From assembly GCF_043641665.1 (NCBI RefSeq), contig NC_092190.1:16484048-16548047 (forward strand): a stretch of 64,000 bases of DNA, read 5' to 3'. Positions 33,154-45,859 of this stretch are shown here, in pieces (the first letter of the stretch is position 1; each line of letters starts with the position of its first letter). The notes beneath the pieces are model-generated. The model did not search any database, was not told the DNA's origin, and saw only the letters and a program-made list of their open reading frames with translations. The DNA comes from Enoplosus armatus (taxonomy: Eukaryota > Chordata > Actinopteri > Centrarchiformes > Enoplosidae). A program made the translations under genes and the position numbers.

Positions 33154-34595
33154 ATTTCAGTCTAAAAAGGAGGACCAATGGAGGAGTGTGATGAAAAAAG
33201 CTACAACAACATAAAAGCAACCCAATTGTTCCCTAAAGGCACAGTGTTAGGAAAGTGACAAGAATAACTCAAACCTCCCACATCCCAGCAGAAACACTGG
33301 CAACAGCTTAGAATGGCTCTAGATTGAATATTGCTTTTTTTTTGTGTGTGTGTTTGATAAAACAACTGGAAATGCAGAAAAATGGCTTGAGGAAAAGGCT
33401 GTTTGGGAGAGAGACTTTTGTTCTTTGAACTGTCTATGAGCTTGCAAATCACAATTTTTCAATTGTGATATTTGAAATGAACAATGTATGACCTCAAATC
33501 TTGACTTGGTCCTGGTTGTCTCAGAATCAGGTGAGAAGTGTAAGAAATTCCTAACATAGTTAATGTCAAGAATATAATAACTACATTCTGCAGAGTTCTT
33601 GAAAATGCATCCACTTCCTTTTAGGACTATATTTAACATTTTACACTGTGAGATCTCCAAGTTTTTTAGGTGGACCTTTTTAACAGCTCAAATATGCAAC
33701 TATCTGCCAGAAACCTCTGTTTTTTATTCACATCCTCATTTAAAAATTAGGTGCATTACAATTCTTAGTGTTCAAGCAGGTATTTGTGAAAATGAAGGCA
33801 GAGGTTTTAGTGACTACTCCAGCAATCTCTACAACCAATGTTCTGACCAACAATAGCTCTGCATCAAAATAATACACCCTCCACATTATTTTCAGTGAGA
33901 TCCCTTGTGTTGACACAGTGGGGTTCCTGATGCCAAAGATTTCTGGCAAAAAAGTTGAACATGGCTCATCTCTTGCCAGAATGGAACGTCATCTGGGAAT
34001 GCATTGCTTTGGCCAATCAAATACGTATTTTAGTGCTCATTCCTATATTACATTGTAACGTCAACAGTGGGTTTCTGTTGTTTAGCTTACCATTGTTGAG
34101 ACAGAGAATAAAACAAGTATAGCCATGGCTGTCACATCACATGTGTTATCATAATCTTCCTGCATTTTTCTGTCCATTTTCCATGGCTGCCAGTCTCTAA
34201 CATTTCCTGTCATCTCAGAGACTGTCCCCGTCCAAGTTCCTCTGTCAATTCATACCATTCCCCTACAGCGCTGGTTCTTATTTTGTTGTCCAAACATCAT
34301 CTATCAAAACCTTTTCAGCAATTACTTTTCTGAGTGGTATAAAATCCTGTTTCATAAATCTGCTGTGTAGTGTTTTAGTGTCTGATAAGCCTTCTGACTC
34401 ATTGATCAATGACTCATTCTGGAATTCCTGGATTGTATTGCATCTGCACTTGTATGCAACACACCCAGACCAATGCAGCCCCTTGCATTTCTTAATGCTG
34501 TACTATTTTTGGTCTGAACACCTGCCAACATGAAGATGGACTCTTAACTCCCAACAATCTTCCATCATCCTCTTTGCCTCAGTCCATGGAGCATG

Positions 34596-34988
34596 TCATT
34601 TTGACTTCATGAGTTCCTTAAAGAGCTCCTTCCATCTTCTGACAACAAGGCCAGCGTTTCTCTTCCAAAACAGCTTGGGTGACATCCTCCCATTCCCTAA
34701 TGACCCTAAGACTACCACAAACTGTAACCTCTCAGGCCTGTTGGTCTCTCTCTGCTGAAGTCTGGAGTTGCCTGAGTTACCACTACTCAGAAGGCTCATT
34801 TCTTCAGGTTGACACCTTTCACCAGCCATCATCTTCTGACTCCATGTCCCCAACCAAGTCTTTCCAGAGTCTCCTGCAGCTGTTTGCAGCAAAGCCCCAA
34901 CACAAGTTTTGGGTGTACCAAGTTCGTCTGTCAGCCTCCCCTTCAATCTGATCCATCTCACCACCAGATGGAGATAAACTGACACCAA
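34596..34988 (-). other. unrecognised 130-codon open frame, possible retroelement remnant
   Basis: The frame contains no confident family match. Its end, RRWKELFKELMKSK, resembles the RWKEYFEELLN-type segment that precedes the reverse transcriptase in some non-LTR retrotransposons. That is a weak similarity from memory. No splice sites or second conserved exon were found. Confidence 0.25.
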
Positions 34989-35819
34989 CTCTTCAATTGT
35001 GTGTCACAGGTCTGATGAAACAATGACAGAGTGGCCTAGAATGCTCTTGTACTCTTTATCTTTAGGTGCCTCCTTTTGTTTGATGGTGTTTTTATGGACA
35101 GCCTATGGCTGGCACAAAGTGGAATAACACACAACTGAGGTTCAGATCAGCAAGATGTCTCCTAATGGAAGATCATTCAAGCTAAGGTTCTATATGTTTG
35201 TTTTTCATCTGAAGGTTCAGAGATACAGTATGTGTCTGAAATGTATGTTTTTCAAAAAAACATACTGATTATGCTTTTAAAGGACAATGTTGAACAAACT
35301 GGTATCTATTGGTCTAATCCTACTTTACAGGCTGCCAAGCCTCTTTAAGGCCCATTAAAGGTCTTGTAAAGACATCAAACATACAACAACACCCTGGCAT
35401 TGAAAAGACAGAGAAACAGCTGTGCATAAATGTGTGTGTCCATGAGTTAATGTGTAGTGAATTCCTAATTTGCTCACATGTGGGCACCATACCTACTTTA
35501 ATCTGGGTATCAGGCATCTTGGCAAATACTATGTTAGTGGGGAAGCTGTAAGGAACTGTATGATTACTGAGACCAGAGAGAAGAAGGAGTTTTTCCCTAA
35601 CATACAAGTTCACAGTGTAACTATGAGATAAACAGAATGATGACAGAGGAGTATTAGAGGATGGAAAAAAGTATAAACTCTGGAACAACCTGACTGGGGA
35701 GTTTACGCTTGCACAATCTGTACCATTTTTCCAATCACAGAAAACAGCAGCAGCCAGCTGCCCATCAGAGGTTGGTGTGTCCCTGAAGTTAAACAAGTCT
35801 GTTAATGTCAGGCATGCTG

Positions 35820-35890
35820 AACGGAAGGTTACTTGTGTAACTATGGTTCTCTGAGTGAAGAAACTAGCTCAAGGCCCATACGAACTGATC
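35820..35890. repeat. possible DNA-transposon end (GGTTACTTGTGTAACTATGG)
   Basis: The phrase GGTTACTTGTGTAACTATGGTTCTCTGA resembles ends of fish MITEs. No matching inverted end was found nearby. Confidence 0.3.
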
Positions 35891-35964
35891 AAGTTTAACC
35901 AGAGATAACCACATCCTAACAGCCCAGTAGCCAAGGAATTATGTTTGTCTGACCGTGATCTAGC

Positions 35965-35990
35965 TGGGCAGCATGGTGGCGCAGAGTTGT
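35965..35990 (+). repeat. SINE head fragment (GGGCAGCATGGTGGCGCAG)
   Basis: This phrase matches the start of a common fish SINE. The body is absent. Confidence 0.4.
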
Positions 35991-36674
35991 CTAAATTCAA
36001 ATTACTATAGATGTAAAAACAGAACCTATTACTTGGGGAGTGTAAAAAGTTATGTGTCATGCACTTCTCTTGGTCCTGGATTAATTTGCTATTTAGGTCG
36101 GCTTTTATGTGTAACTGATTTAAAATCAGTGCCTATCTATTTTGTGTGCTTTGACCAATATTGTCATTATTTCTATCATCATCACCACAATTAAGGTTGC
36201 ATAAATATTGAGTTTGTTTTATTGTGTTTTATAATTCGTTATTTCACTTAAGAATCAAATCAAATCAAATCTATGCTAACCAGCTACTTGAGATTGTTTA
36301 AAAATGTGGCAGCCAAAGTGGTCCACTTGTGGAGAAATATGTAACCAAACAGAGGGTCTATTCTCCTCCAGAGCTCATTAGCATTTTCCTTGGTGTTAGC
36401 AACCCTGCTTCACAAACTCTTTCCCTCACTTACACATACAGACACACACACATAGTGAGGGGTGTGCGTGGGCAGATAGAAAGGAGAGGAATCCCTGATA
36501 AGCCAGTAGCCTGGCGGAGGGCATAGAGAGAGGAATGGCAGCTATGTCGGGCATTCACAACACTGTGTGGTGTCACCAAACAAAGCCTTCCCTTCTCCCG
36601 CCTGTCAAAGACACCATTGTGGCGTGAGGAAAGAGCCTTTATATCACACACACATTCCACGCATGCCCCCCCCA

Positions 36675-36676
<2 letters not shown>

Positions 36677-36705
<29 letters not shown>
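36677..36705. repeat. (CA)n microsatellite
   Basis: About 14 CA units preceded by a C run. Confidence 0.95.
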
Positions 36706-36714
<9 letters not shown>

Positions 36715-37211
36715 ACATAGACAACCTACTTATACACAGATAAAGATGCAAACACCAAAACATTATATGTGCTCTGTATTTTTACTTCCAATATTAATAA
36801 TACATATACACATACAACATTCATATGAACAGTTACACAAACACAAAACGGCTACAAAAAGGTACACACAAAAATGCAAGATTACACCATTAACATGCAT
36901 GCATACACATGTAAGTATTTTACCATATGTAACATACATATATGTAAACAATAGAGAAAGTCTCTCTCTTTCACTTTCGTTTCTCTTATTCTGGTGGGCT
37001 GTGTTGACAGGATGGAGACTTCCAGCAGAGAGGCTGGCATTCCCAGCATGGAGCCCCTAGTGAGAGTCACCTGTGAGGGGGTGGGAGCGAGGGGAAGCTC
37101 CCCTGCCCACTGGAAGTCTGGGAAGTTAATGACAGCTGACACACTCACTGGGGGGCTGACAGCAAGAGTGTATGAGGGTTGTTCCTGTAAGAGAGAGGGA
37201 AGCTGTCTGTC

Positions 37212-37212
37212 T

Positions 37213-37237
<25 letters not shown>
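37212..37237. repeat. (TG)n microsatellite
   Basis: Thirteen TG units followed by a GA stretch. Confidence 0.95.
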
Positions 37238-37243
<6 letters not shown>

Positions 37244-40200
37244 CGAGTGTTAGCCTCTTCCTGTTGCTCTGACAAGCTCCTGACTGCTCCTGCCACCTCC
37301 ACCTCAGCCACAAAGGACTCATGGGAAGGCGGACATGACAGGAGGGCGGGACTCCCATATGTCTCATGTCTGACTTTGAAGAGTGACTCTGCAAACACCT
37401 GTCAATCACTGTCAAGGCAGGACGAGAGCTACAGTACAGCTGTAAATGTGTGTTTTTCTATAAAGAATTTGGGGTGTAAAGTGTGTAATGTGGCAGTGAG
37501 GAAGAAAAGCCTGTGTGAGAGAAGAGCACTTGGTCCTTAGTAAACGATGCTGCCTGTTTTATTTTCAGAGGTTGTGTGCCAACATTTAGTAGTCTCTTGT
37601 TTCACCTTTGAAAATGTCACTTAATCTCTCCACTGGAAACCATATCTACATTATATCAGTTTCGTAGACTGCTCTTTAAGTCGGGGTGAGACATGAAGGA
37701 AACATCATAGGTGGACAACATCAGCTCTATCTTATTAAAAGTTATTGGGAAACCAATTTGCCTGAACATAATTGTGATATCCAAATAACTTAATGTAGTT
37801 CGGGAGATGTGTGTGTGGAAAGGGGTGGGAGGGCAGCAGATGCTGACAGGTTGAGATTATTTGGGGCCGGCTCTCCTGTCAGCCTCGTAGAGAGCTTCCC
37901 AGCATGGGGGTCACCATGACAGAGGAAGCTCCCAACTTCACTTCCCCAGGTTATAGTGGTAGGGCCTGCCAAGACTCAGGGCCTGGACAAGAAGTCCTGC
38001 TGAGGGGCTTACTGGCTGCAGGGTGCCTGGTTAGATTGGTGGATAAAGACCTAGACAGTAGGGGCTAAGTACAAGGACAATAGAGGGATGGTAGGGGAGA
38101 GGGGGATTACCTGCCAATTAGGCAAAGTTAATGTGAAGAATGATGGATGTCAACCTGTCAGAACCCGGGGAGGTGGGGGATCAGCTGGATAAGCACCATG
38201 TTATCCCTCAGATTACACTCTCTACTGACATGATCACACACACACAGGCACACACACAGACACACTTCCAGTTTGTACATCGATAAATTGTAATGCTATT
38301 GATAATCTAATTCATATGAGCAATTCCAGCCATTTAAAATGATGCATTTAATCTTGTATTATTTTGACCAAAAGCACAGTTTCTTATTTGGATTAAATTA
38401 CAGTAAATTAGAGTTAGAGAACGAATATGATTTTTTTTTTTTTTAGTTGGTCTTAGTGGTCCGCAAACATCCAATATGGATGTATTTACTAGAGATACAG
38501 GGCTGGACGATAATAGTTAGCAGGATAGATTCATTGTTTTTTTCATGTTGTTTTTTGGTTTCTTCAGGGTAATCTTTGCTAGTATTAAAAAGACAAAAAG
38601 TCCAAAAAGTTTAAACTAAATTGTGCAGATAGGCAGGACAAAATTAAGTTCTTACGTTTTTCTCACTGCTTGGCATTTCAAATAGCAAAGTACACTGGAA
38701 GCATATCACTGACCTGATGGACATTGTCTACCTCCTAACACCAAAATTTCCCAGTAAGGTCTGGATATTTCTCTATAATATGTTTTATAAGCACGTTTCA
38801 CTTGTAAGTTACTCTTTAGTTTTGTTATTACTGATGATCGTATGGTTTTTCCAGCACATATCAAACTGTCTATAGTTACACAGGTGACTGCTAGAGTTTG
38901 GACAGTTCACCCAGTTTACCCAGGGAAACTAATACCTTGGGGGACTTTACGGCAGATCCAGTAAGAGTCAGCTTGCACTGGTTTGCAAGTGAAATGTTGG
39001 AAGTGTTCAATATTAAATTAACTAAAAAAATTAATCTTTAAAATAAATTTAAAAGAAAAATGTAAAACTCAACTCATTATTGAGAAATGTTATTTCAGAA
39101 TTATATCAGATATCATTTTTGTTTCATTATAGAGATAATCCCTCAGCATTTTATATTTCAAAATATCCTTTAGTTGTTTTAATTATCAGAGAAAAACTGG
39201 TCTCTGTGACAGCTTTAAGCAAAAAGAACAATCTAGGTCAGTGGTCCAGGAATGCCCCTCTGTGGCTCTGGTATGTGTGGTATGGTCATTATGGGCAGCA
39301 TGGGACAGTAGCAGCAGGTAGGGTCACGTAACACAGGCTGGGATGATTGACAAGCAGGTGGCAGAGCAAGGGATTCCCCACTGCTGAGTAACTGTGGGTT
39401 TTCAGTTCCTTTTCAACTGATTTGGTACTACAATAATCACAATATAAGAAAATTCTTGCCATTTCACAGATTCTAGTGCATTCTTAGGTATTTCACGGAT
39501 GTCTGTCATCAAATGGTTGTCTGGTTGTTGAGCATTACAATAGGGATTAGGGAGATTTAACTCTATAGGCGGTTGTCAATAGTTGGGGACAGCAAATGGA
39601 GCAACAACAGAGTCAGACTGACATACAGTGACCCAGGCTTAGTAACCCATGAGTTTTGATGATGAAAATGAAACAGAACGAGGTGGGGAAGTTCCACTGG
39701 AATATATTGGTAGAGAAGATTCAAGCTGCAGTGTCCTTGAGAAATCCCATCATCTCAAGGTGCATTGCTCCATAGTCCTCCGTAGACCCTGACCTCCCTG
39801 CACCACACCACTAATGTTTGCCATTTGTTCAGCACATTATCAATGGCTTGAGTTCATTCTGAGGATCAGCAAAACACTGTTATGCACTGAAATGAAGACC
39901 AGGTCAAAATAATGAAAGAACCTAGAAATAGAAAGCTTCTGTAGAACATTAACATGGTGGGTGAAACCTATACAAGCCTTATTAAAAAGTGGATGCCGAA
40001 CAGTCAGTCTACCTTTTCAATGGTGCACATTCCTCCCTGTCCAGTGTAAGTGAGTCCCGTAATCACAGAACACAAGAAATTCTTTACTCACATTTATCAT
40101 GATACTGAATCTCACTGCTAACATATCATCAAGTCATTATTCAACCTCACCTGTGACCTGCCTCTCCACCTGCCTGAGCTACGACATGGTTGCTTCCGTC

Positions 40201-40330
40201 ACCTGACAAAATAACACATTGATGGATGCCATATGACATCAGTGAGGAAAACCATGTATGGCTCAGTTGTGTATTATTACTGTTACTGTTGACTCTACAT
40301 ATTAGCAATTCAGAAAATATTTGTATACTT

Positions 40331-40358
40331 CTAACCCTAACCCTAACCCTAACCCTAA
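40331..40358 (-). repeat. interstitial telomeric sequence, (CCCTAA) about 4.5 units
   Basis: Four perfect TAACCC units plus flanking CTAA, i.e. (TTAGGG)n on the - strand, with no degenerate copies around it. This is the vertebrate telomere repeat at an internal site. Confidence 0.95.
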
Positions 40359-40419
40359 TATCCACCTTTCTTTTATTGGCTGCATATCACCAAATTAGCC
40401 TGATTGCCAAACACACATG

Positions 40420-40472
40420 CACGCACACGCACACGCACACACACACACACATACACACACACACACACACAG
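40420..40472. repeat. (CA)n microsatellite with GC and TA interruptions
   Basis: It starts with CACGCACACGC units, then CA repeats, only about 60 bp from the telomeric tract. Confidence 0.95.
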
Positions 40473-43165
40473 ACAATACATTGACTAGACAGTGATGGAC
40501 AACAGTGGTTTTAATTTTTTGATCTAAATTATTGCTAGGGACAGTTCACCACCACCAAATTCTACGCCCTTGGGCAGAACTGCAGTGGAGCAGCACACAG
40601 TGGAGACTGAGCAGGGGAAACAGGTGTTGGTTGCTAAATGTGCTTTCAGTGAGCAGAGGAATGACAGCTATGTACTGGCCTCTGTGGTTACTGGCACATT
40701 ACCCAGAGTGGCGCTGATAGAGACAACCTACTGCTGCTGCTGCTGCTCTGGCCTTTATGAATGGAGTGCCTTTCCCTCTGATGGAAGAAGGATTTTGGTT
40801 TAGTAAATGGACTTGGCAACAAACAAGAGCAAAGGAAAAGTATGAATTTATAGTATGCTGTGTGTATTCATCTTTATTTCCCCAACCCAACTGAACTCCA
40901 TGCTCTTTTCAAGCAGTTCATAATTTGAATAAGTGAAGCGCCCAGCCGGCCTACCATCTCACTCTGTGGTGATATTTGGAGTCAGACCTTCTCCTGACCC
41001 TAGTTCTTCCAATGCATTAACTTCTTCTGCTGAATTTGATTTCTACTTCTCACTGTGAAAGACTTTTTTTTCAAAGATCCATCATCTGAAATCTGGCGAG
41101 GGGAGACATCATCATGTATCCTGTCCGCTCTGTGTGTGGGCAGCCAGAGGAATGTGGCTGGCCTGTGTTATGGGTGGATGTTCTTGCTGTACATTGTAAA
41201 CAGGCGTAAATGTTGATCTTTTGCTGTGGTGTAAGTGTGTATTGAATTTTGATTTAACAGCCCGCTCTCAGTTGTTGGAGCTCCAACAGACCCCATGCTT
41301 ACCACGCTCAGGATCATCATCTGTGCAAATATTCCCTCCCTCATGCCACATGGGACTATAAACATCAGCATTTTTTTGTTTTTGCCTCCAGTTCTAATTA
41401 AACATCCTGAAGTGATAAAAGTGAAGCCACACTGAAGGAATTGTTGAGAGCATTCCTTTTTCTGTAAGAGAACAACAGAGTGAGCATTGCTGATGAACCA
41501 TGTTGCTTAGCTGTCTGATCCAAACCGATGCTGTCTAAAGGCAAGAAAGATGAAGTAAAGAAAAGTAAAGTGATCAATATTGGATAAAAACAAAGCTATT
41601 AAAGCTGTCAAGCTGCTCTAATCAATATTTGGATATTCACAGTGGACCAAATGACTATGTGTGATGTGACAGTGGCACCTAATAGCTACAAACCCACAGA
41701 CATTGATCACCCGATTCTGCTGTTCCTCTCAGCTCTACAGAGCATTTCACCATCTTTCATCAAATTGTTATGTTATGATCTGGCCAGCAGCTTCACTGCT
41801 ATGGTTCAGTCTCACAGCTTTCCTTGACCCTGTTTCCAGCAGCAGTGGGCAAACTGGAATAGACTGATCAGAATTAGCAGCTTGGTTTGCATAACTTGGT
41901 TCTTATGATTAGTGAAATGGTCCCATTTATCCTGATCCTGAGGAGCAAAGGCACCCAATATTGATTTTGCTCTTTGCTAACACCATGTCCACTTCATGAG
42001 GTAATAATATGTAATGTAGTGCTTCCAGCTTGTTATGCTTCCCTCACGCGACCAAATTATTACAGCTTGAACAAACGACTTAAAAGATGCAGCTATTTTA
42101 CCAGTTTATCTTATTGAGCAAGTTGATATTAAGTTAAAAAAAAATATTGTGATGATCTTGTAAATACTCTGTGATGCATTTTCACATTTGGACATTTACC
42201 TCCATCTGCTCACGTGACCACAGATTTTCCTGTTTTCCTACCTTCAGCAGTTTCTTAATGCCCCCTCTCTTGTGCTGTGACCCTTTTTCTCTGTGGTATA
42301 ATTATAGCTTCATCCAATCTAAATTAGATTAGATTAAACTGTAATGATCTAATCTAAACTGAATTTGATTAGAAAGCTTACATCCATTAGGCTACACGAT
42401 TTGTTCATTGGACCTGCAGCATTATTGGTGGTTAAGAAAAAAAAAATAATAAAAGCAATAATGCTATTATTGCTCTAAAACTAATTCTAATAATATTTGC
42501 CTTGAGAGGCTGAACGTCAGGAAAATCTGCTGTTTCACCGGCTTCTCTTCTGCTTGGGTGTTCCTCGTCTTTTAGTAACGACTCAGGTGTCATTTAAAAC
42601 AAAGAAGACTTGGCGAATCAAGCGTAATCAGCAGGACAAGTGTTCTGTGACACTCCCAGCACGCTTCATTAGGCTGCCCTGTTGACAAACACAGTGGTGA
42701 AAGCGGAGCCTTTCACTAATACCCCTAATACTCGCACGAGGAGGGCAAATTAGCTCTAATTACCACAGTGATTTGTAGGCGTGGAAGTGAGAAAAAGATG
42801 TTTGAAGGAAACCGGGAGGAAAAGGGAGGGAGAAGGATGTGAGGAGAGATTATGATTGCCATATGCCTGTTTTACTCGCCTATTTTGTATCTCTTCTCTT
42901 CTCCTCTCTCTCCTCTCCTCTCCACCCTGATCTCTGTATTTATATAGTTTTGTGCTCAGACAGCTGGGGTTGTGTTGCTGATTGTGAGACTAATCATCCG
43001 CTCAATTACTCTGGAATGTGGAGCTGGGCCGTGTTATGACTGATCAGCTTTCCCTCTCTCTCTCTCTCTCTTACGCTCTCTTTCTTTTCATCTCTTTTTG
43101 TGGACTCTCTCCTACTCTCTTTCAGCATCTGTTTTCTGTCTCCCGTTCTCTTGCTGTTTCTTCAG

Positions 43166-43248
43166 CAGTCAGTTCAGTTCAATTCAGTTCAATTTAGTTA
43201 AATTCAGTCAAATTCGGTTCAGTTTAGTTCAATTCAGTTCAATTCAAT
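43166..43248. repeat. minisatellite of TTCAGTTCAA-type decamers
   Basis: About eight diverged 10-base units built from the pentamers TTCAG and TTCAA. Confidence 0.85.
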
Positions 43249-44028
43249 GGTTGGTCACAGATACACTGGATATTCCCTTGTGACTTTATCATAGCAAAAC
43301 CTGAAAAATTATTCACATTTACTACAGGATCAGTTTTCTGCTATGTTGTGTTTTGTGCGTTTGAAAACCACCTACAGTATTTGGCTCTGCAAAGAAAAGT
43401 TAAATTTTACCAGTAAAAATAGATTACCAATTTTTGGCAACCTGAAATACAAAATTACTGTTTGTTGTAGATGTATTTGACAAATAACAATACCACTGAA
43501 TTAAGTTTACGGCCATCTGATCAGTCCAGTGTTATACATGTATATACAGTGGATGCTGTGTCTGTTTATTGGAGCTAAAAACATGGAGGGCGCAGACTGA
43601 ATTTGTTGGCCTTACCCAGATATTAAACTTTTGCCTTAGTGTTCAGTTAATAAAGGCCATCCAGCTTTCCTCTGCACTACTTCTAAATGAAGAAATTACA
43701 CAATTTGAAATGTTAGTAAATTAAATGGATGATAAGAACTAGGCTGAGGTTGCAAGGGCAGCAATGACAGGAAGTTCAGTCTGAGCTGGGATTCAAACAG
43801 GGCTCACTTCAGGTCAGAAGGAAATGTGAATTCCAAGAAAATAAAAGAGAAAATGCAACTATTTCCTCTCATTTCTTAAAATTAATGCAATTCTCTGTTA
43901 CAGAAAGGAAATAGATATTGGTTACAAAGGAGGCAATCATGGCAATGAGGAGATGGGATCCAAAGCCTCAGATTGGCTCTGGGTTCATCCTTTTCTCATT
44001 TGGTATATTCTGTGCCTGGAAACATGGT

Positions 44029-44063
<35 letters not shown>

Positions 44064-44081
44064 GTGGGGGGGGGGGGGGGG
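44029..44081. repeat. (TG)n microsatellite followed by a 16-base G run
   Basis: TG units from 44029 with one TTT interruption, then uninterrupted G at 44066-44081. Confidence 0.95.
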
Positions 44082-45388
44082 TGTATAGTATACACGCAAG
44101 TATACTATATGACAATGTCATCAATTATTGCCTTGAAGATCTTAAATATCAGCATAAAACATTGGCTGTTTAAACTTTAATTAAAATCTAACGCTACACA
44201 GGCAACATTTCCTAAATCTCTGACTTCCTAATTTTTTTTTTAATAATTGACATATTAATTCACTTTTATGTAGCTTCCAGCTCTGTATGGCTGTATGTTA
44301 GTGCTCTTCCTGCAGTGGAAGTGCCTGTGGTGATTCTCCAAGGCTGCCAGTGGGATGCCTGTTAGCATATAAGTACACTACATGCTGATGCAGAGGCTAC
44401 ATGCTAATGCTAATTAGGAGCTCTGGAGGAGAGGAGATGACGTACTTTGGTGGAAAATCTTCTTAAATCTCTCTATCTTTTTCTACATTTTCCTCTTTTT
44501 TACTCTCGCATGTTCAGTGTAAAATATTTTTGTATTTTCATTTTCTCAAATATTATATATATATTATTATATATTTAATACTGTATAAAAATGTGCATTT
44601 GCTGACACTTTTTCTGAATGAATAATTCCCATTTACATGTTAATTGCAGCCTATTATTTTTATTTACATGGCAGTATATCTTCACATATCAACAACTGCA
44701 GCAAGCATGAGAGATTCACCAACAGCTGGAGGATTTTTAGGAAGGGGTGCAGTGTTGCATTCTGTGAAGCTTCCCCGTGGAACAGTGAATGAAAAGAATT
44801 ATCACTACTCATGTCAATTAATTTTTGGTTACTCTGATTTTACTTAGTTAAGGGTGATCACATGATTTCAGTAGTCAATAAAATTATTAAATTATTAATG
44901 TGTATGTAAACATGGTCCTGACTTCTAGCATTTTTAATGGCATAATAAACAACGCATTTCCTACTTTCTACTTCTGTGTCAGATAATGTTGTTCAAACTG
45001 TCCATCGATTCATACTAAACAATATAAGCAACTTACATGTTCGCAATTATGAATTTGGTAGTCCACTGAATGCCTAATAGTATCATTGGAGTGACATTAT
45101 CTGACAAGTGTGGAAGGTTGTGGTGAACAGAAGCTTAACTTTCTAGAATATCCAAATTCACTTTTCACTTCTCGAACATTTGGAACGCTTTGTTGATACT
45201 GTTAAATTAACCTTTTCAGCTCATGTTTTTCCACTTCAGTGCATCATGACTTGTTGATACTGTGGATGGAAATGCAGCTGCAGATTTTATGCCCCGCTGT
45301 TTAGTGGAGATGGAGAATGAGAGACGTGGGAGAGGAGGCTGGAATGTTAGAGGGCTGCTACTGCTGATCATACCACCTGGTCAGACCG

Positions 45389-45390
<2 letters not shown>

Positions 45391-45436
<46 letters not shown>
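45391..45436. repeat. (CA)n microsatellite
   Basis: 23 perfect CA units. Confidence 0.98.
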
Positions 45437-45437
<1 letters not shown>

Positions 45438-45836
45438 CCAATGTTTGCCACAAGCTCAGCCAGCTGTTGATTATGTCAGGGTGGGTACAAATAATGCTAG
45501 TCCTGGCACTGGACCAAGCCTGAAACATGTATTTAAAGCAGCAATTTGTTTTTTCAGAATTCATACCAATAAACATTGTGATCACTTCTTGAATTCTTTA
45601 CAAATGCAGATCAGTCCAGACCTTCATTCAAACACTGATCTCCAGGTGGTCTCAGTGAGTGCATAAGATCTTAAATGAAGTCTATATCAGAATAAAACCA
45701 AACCAACATTAACTGTAGCACCTGAAATCTGCCTTTTAGCGTGTGTCTTTGAATGTCTGAGTAGTCCGCCACTCTCTGACAAACTTCCTGTCCAGACAGG
45801 AAATGCATTCTTTGGTGTGTGTTTGTCAGTCTGGGA

Positions 45837-45859
45837 GTGTGTGTGTGTGTGTGTGTGTT
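45837..45859. repeat. (TG)n microsatellite
   Basis: About 11 TG units. Confidence 0.93.

Noticed and set aside
35320..35796. 158-codon - strand open frame
   Set aside because: No recognised domain, and there is a MITE-like end nearby; probably chance or repeat-derived.
36994..37272. 92-codon + strand frame (METSSREAGIPSMEPLVRV) with GC-richer texture
   Set aside because: It ends in a TG microsatellite and matches no family I know. It may be non-coding regulatory DNA.
40331..40358. A true chromosome end
   Set aside because: Only about 4.5 units, with unique sequence and genes on both sides, so it is interstitial.
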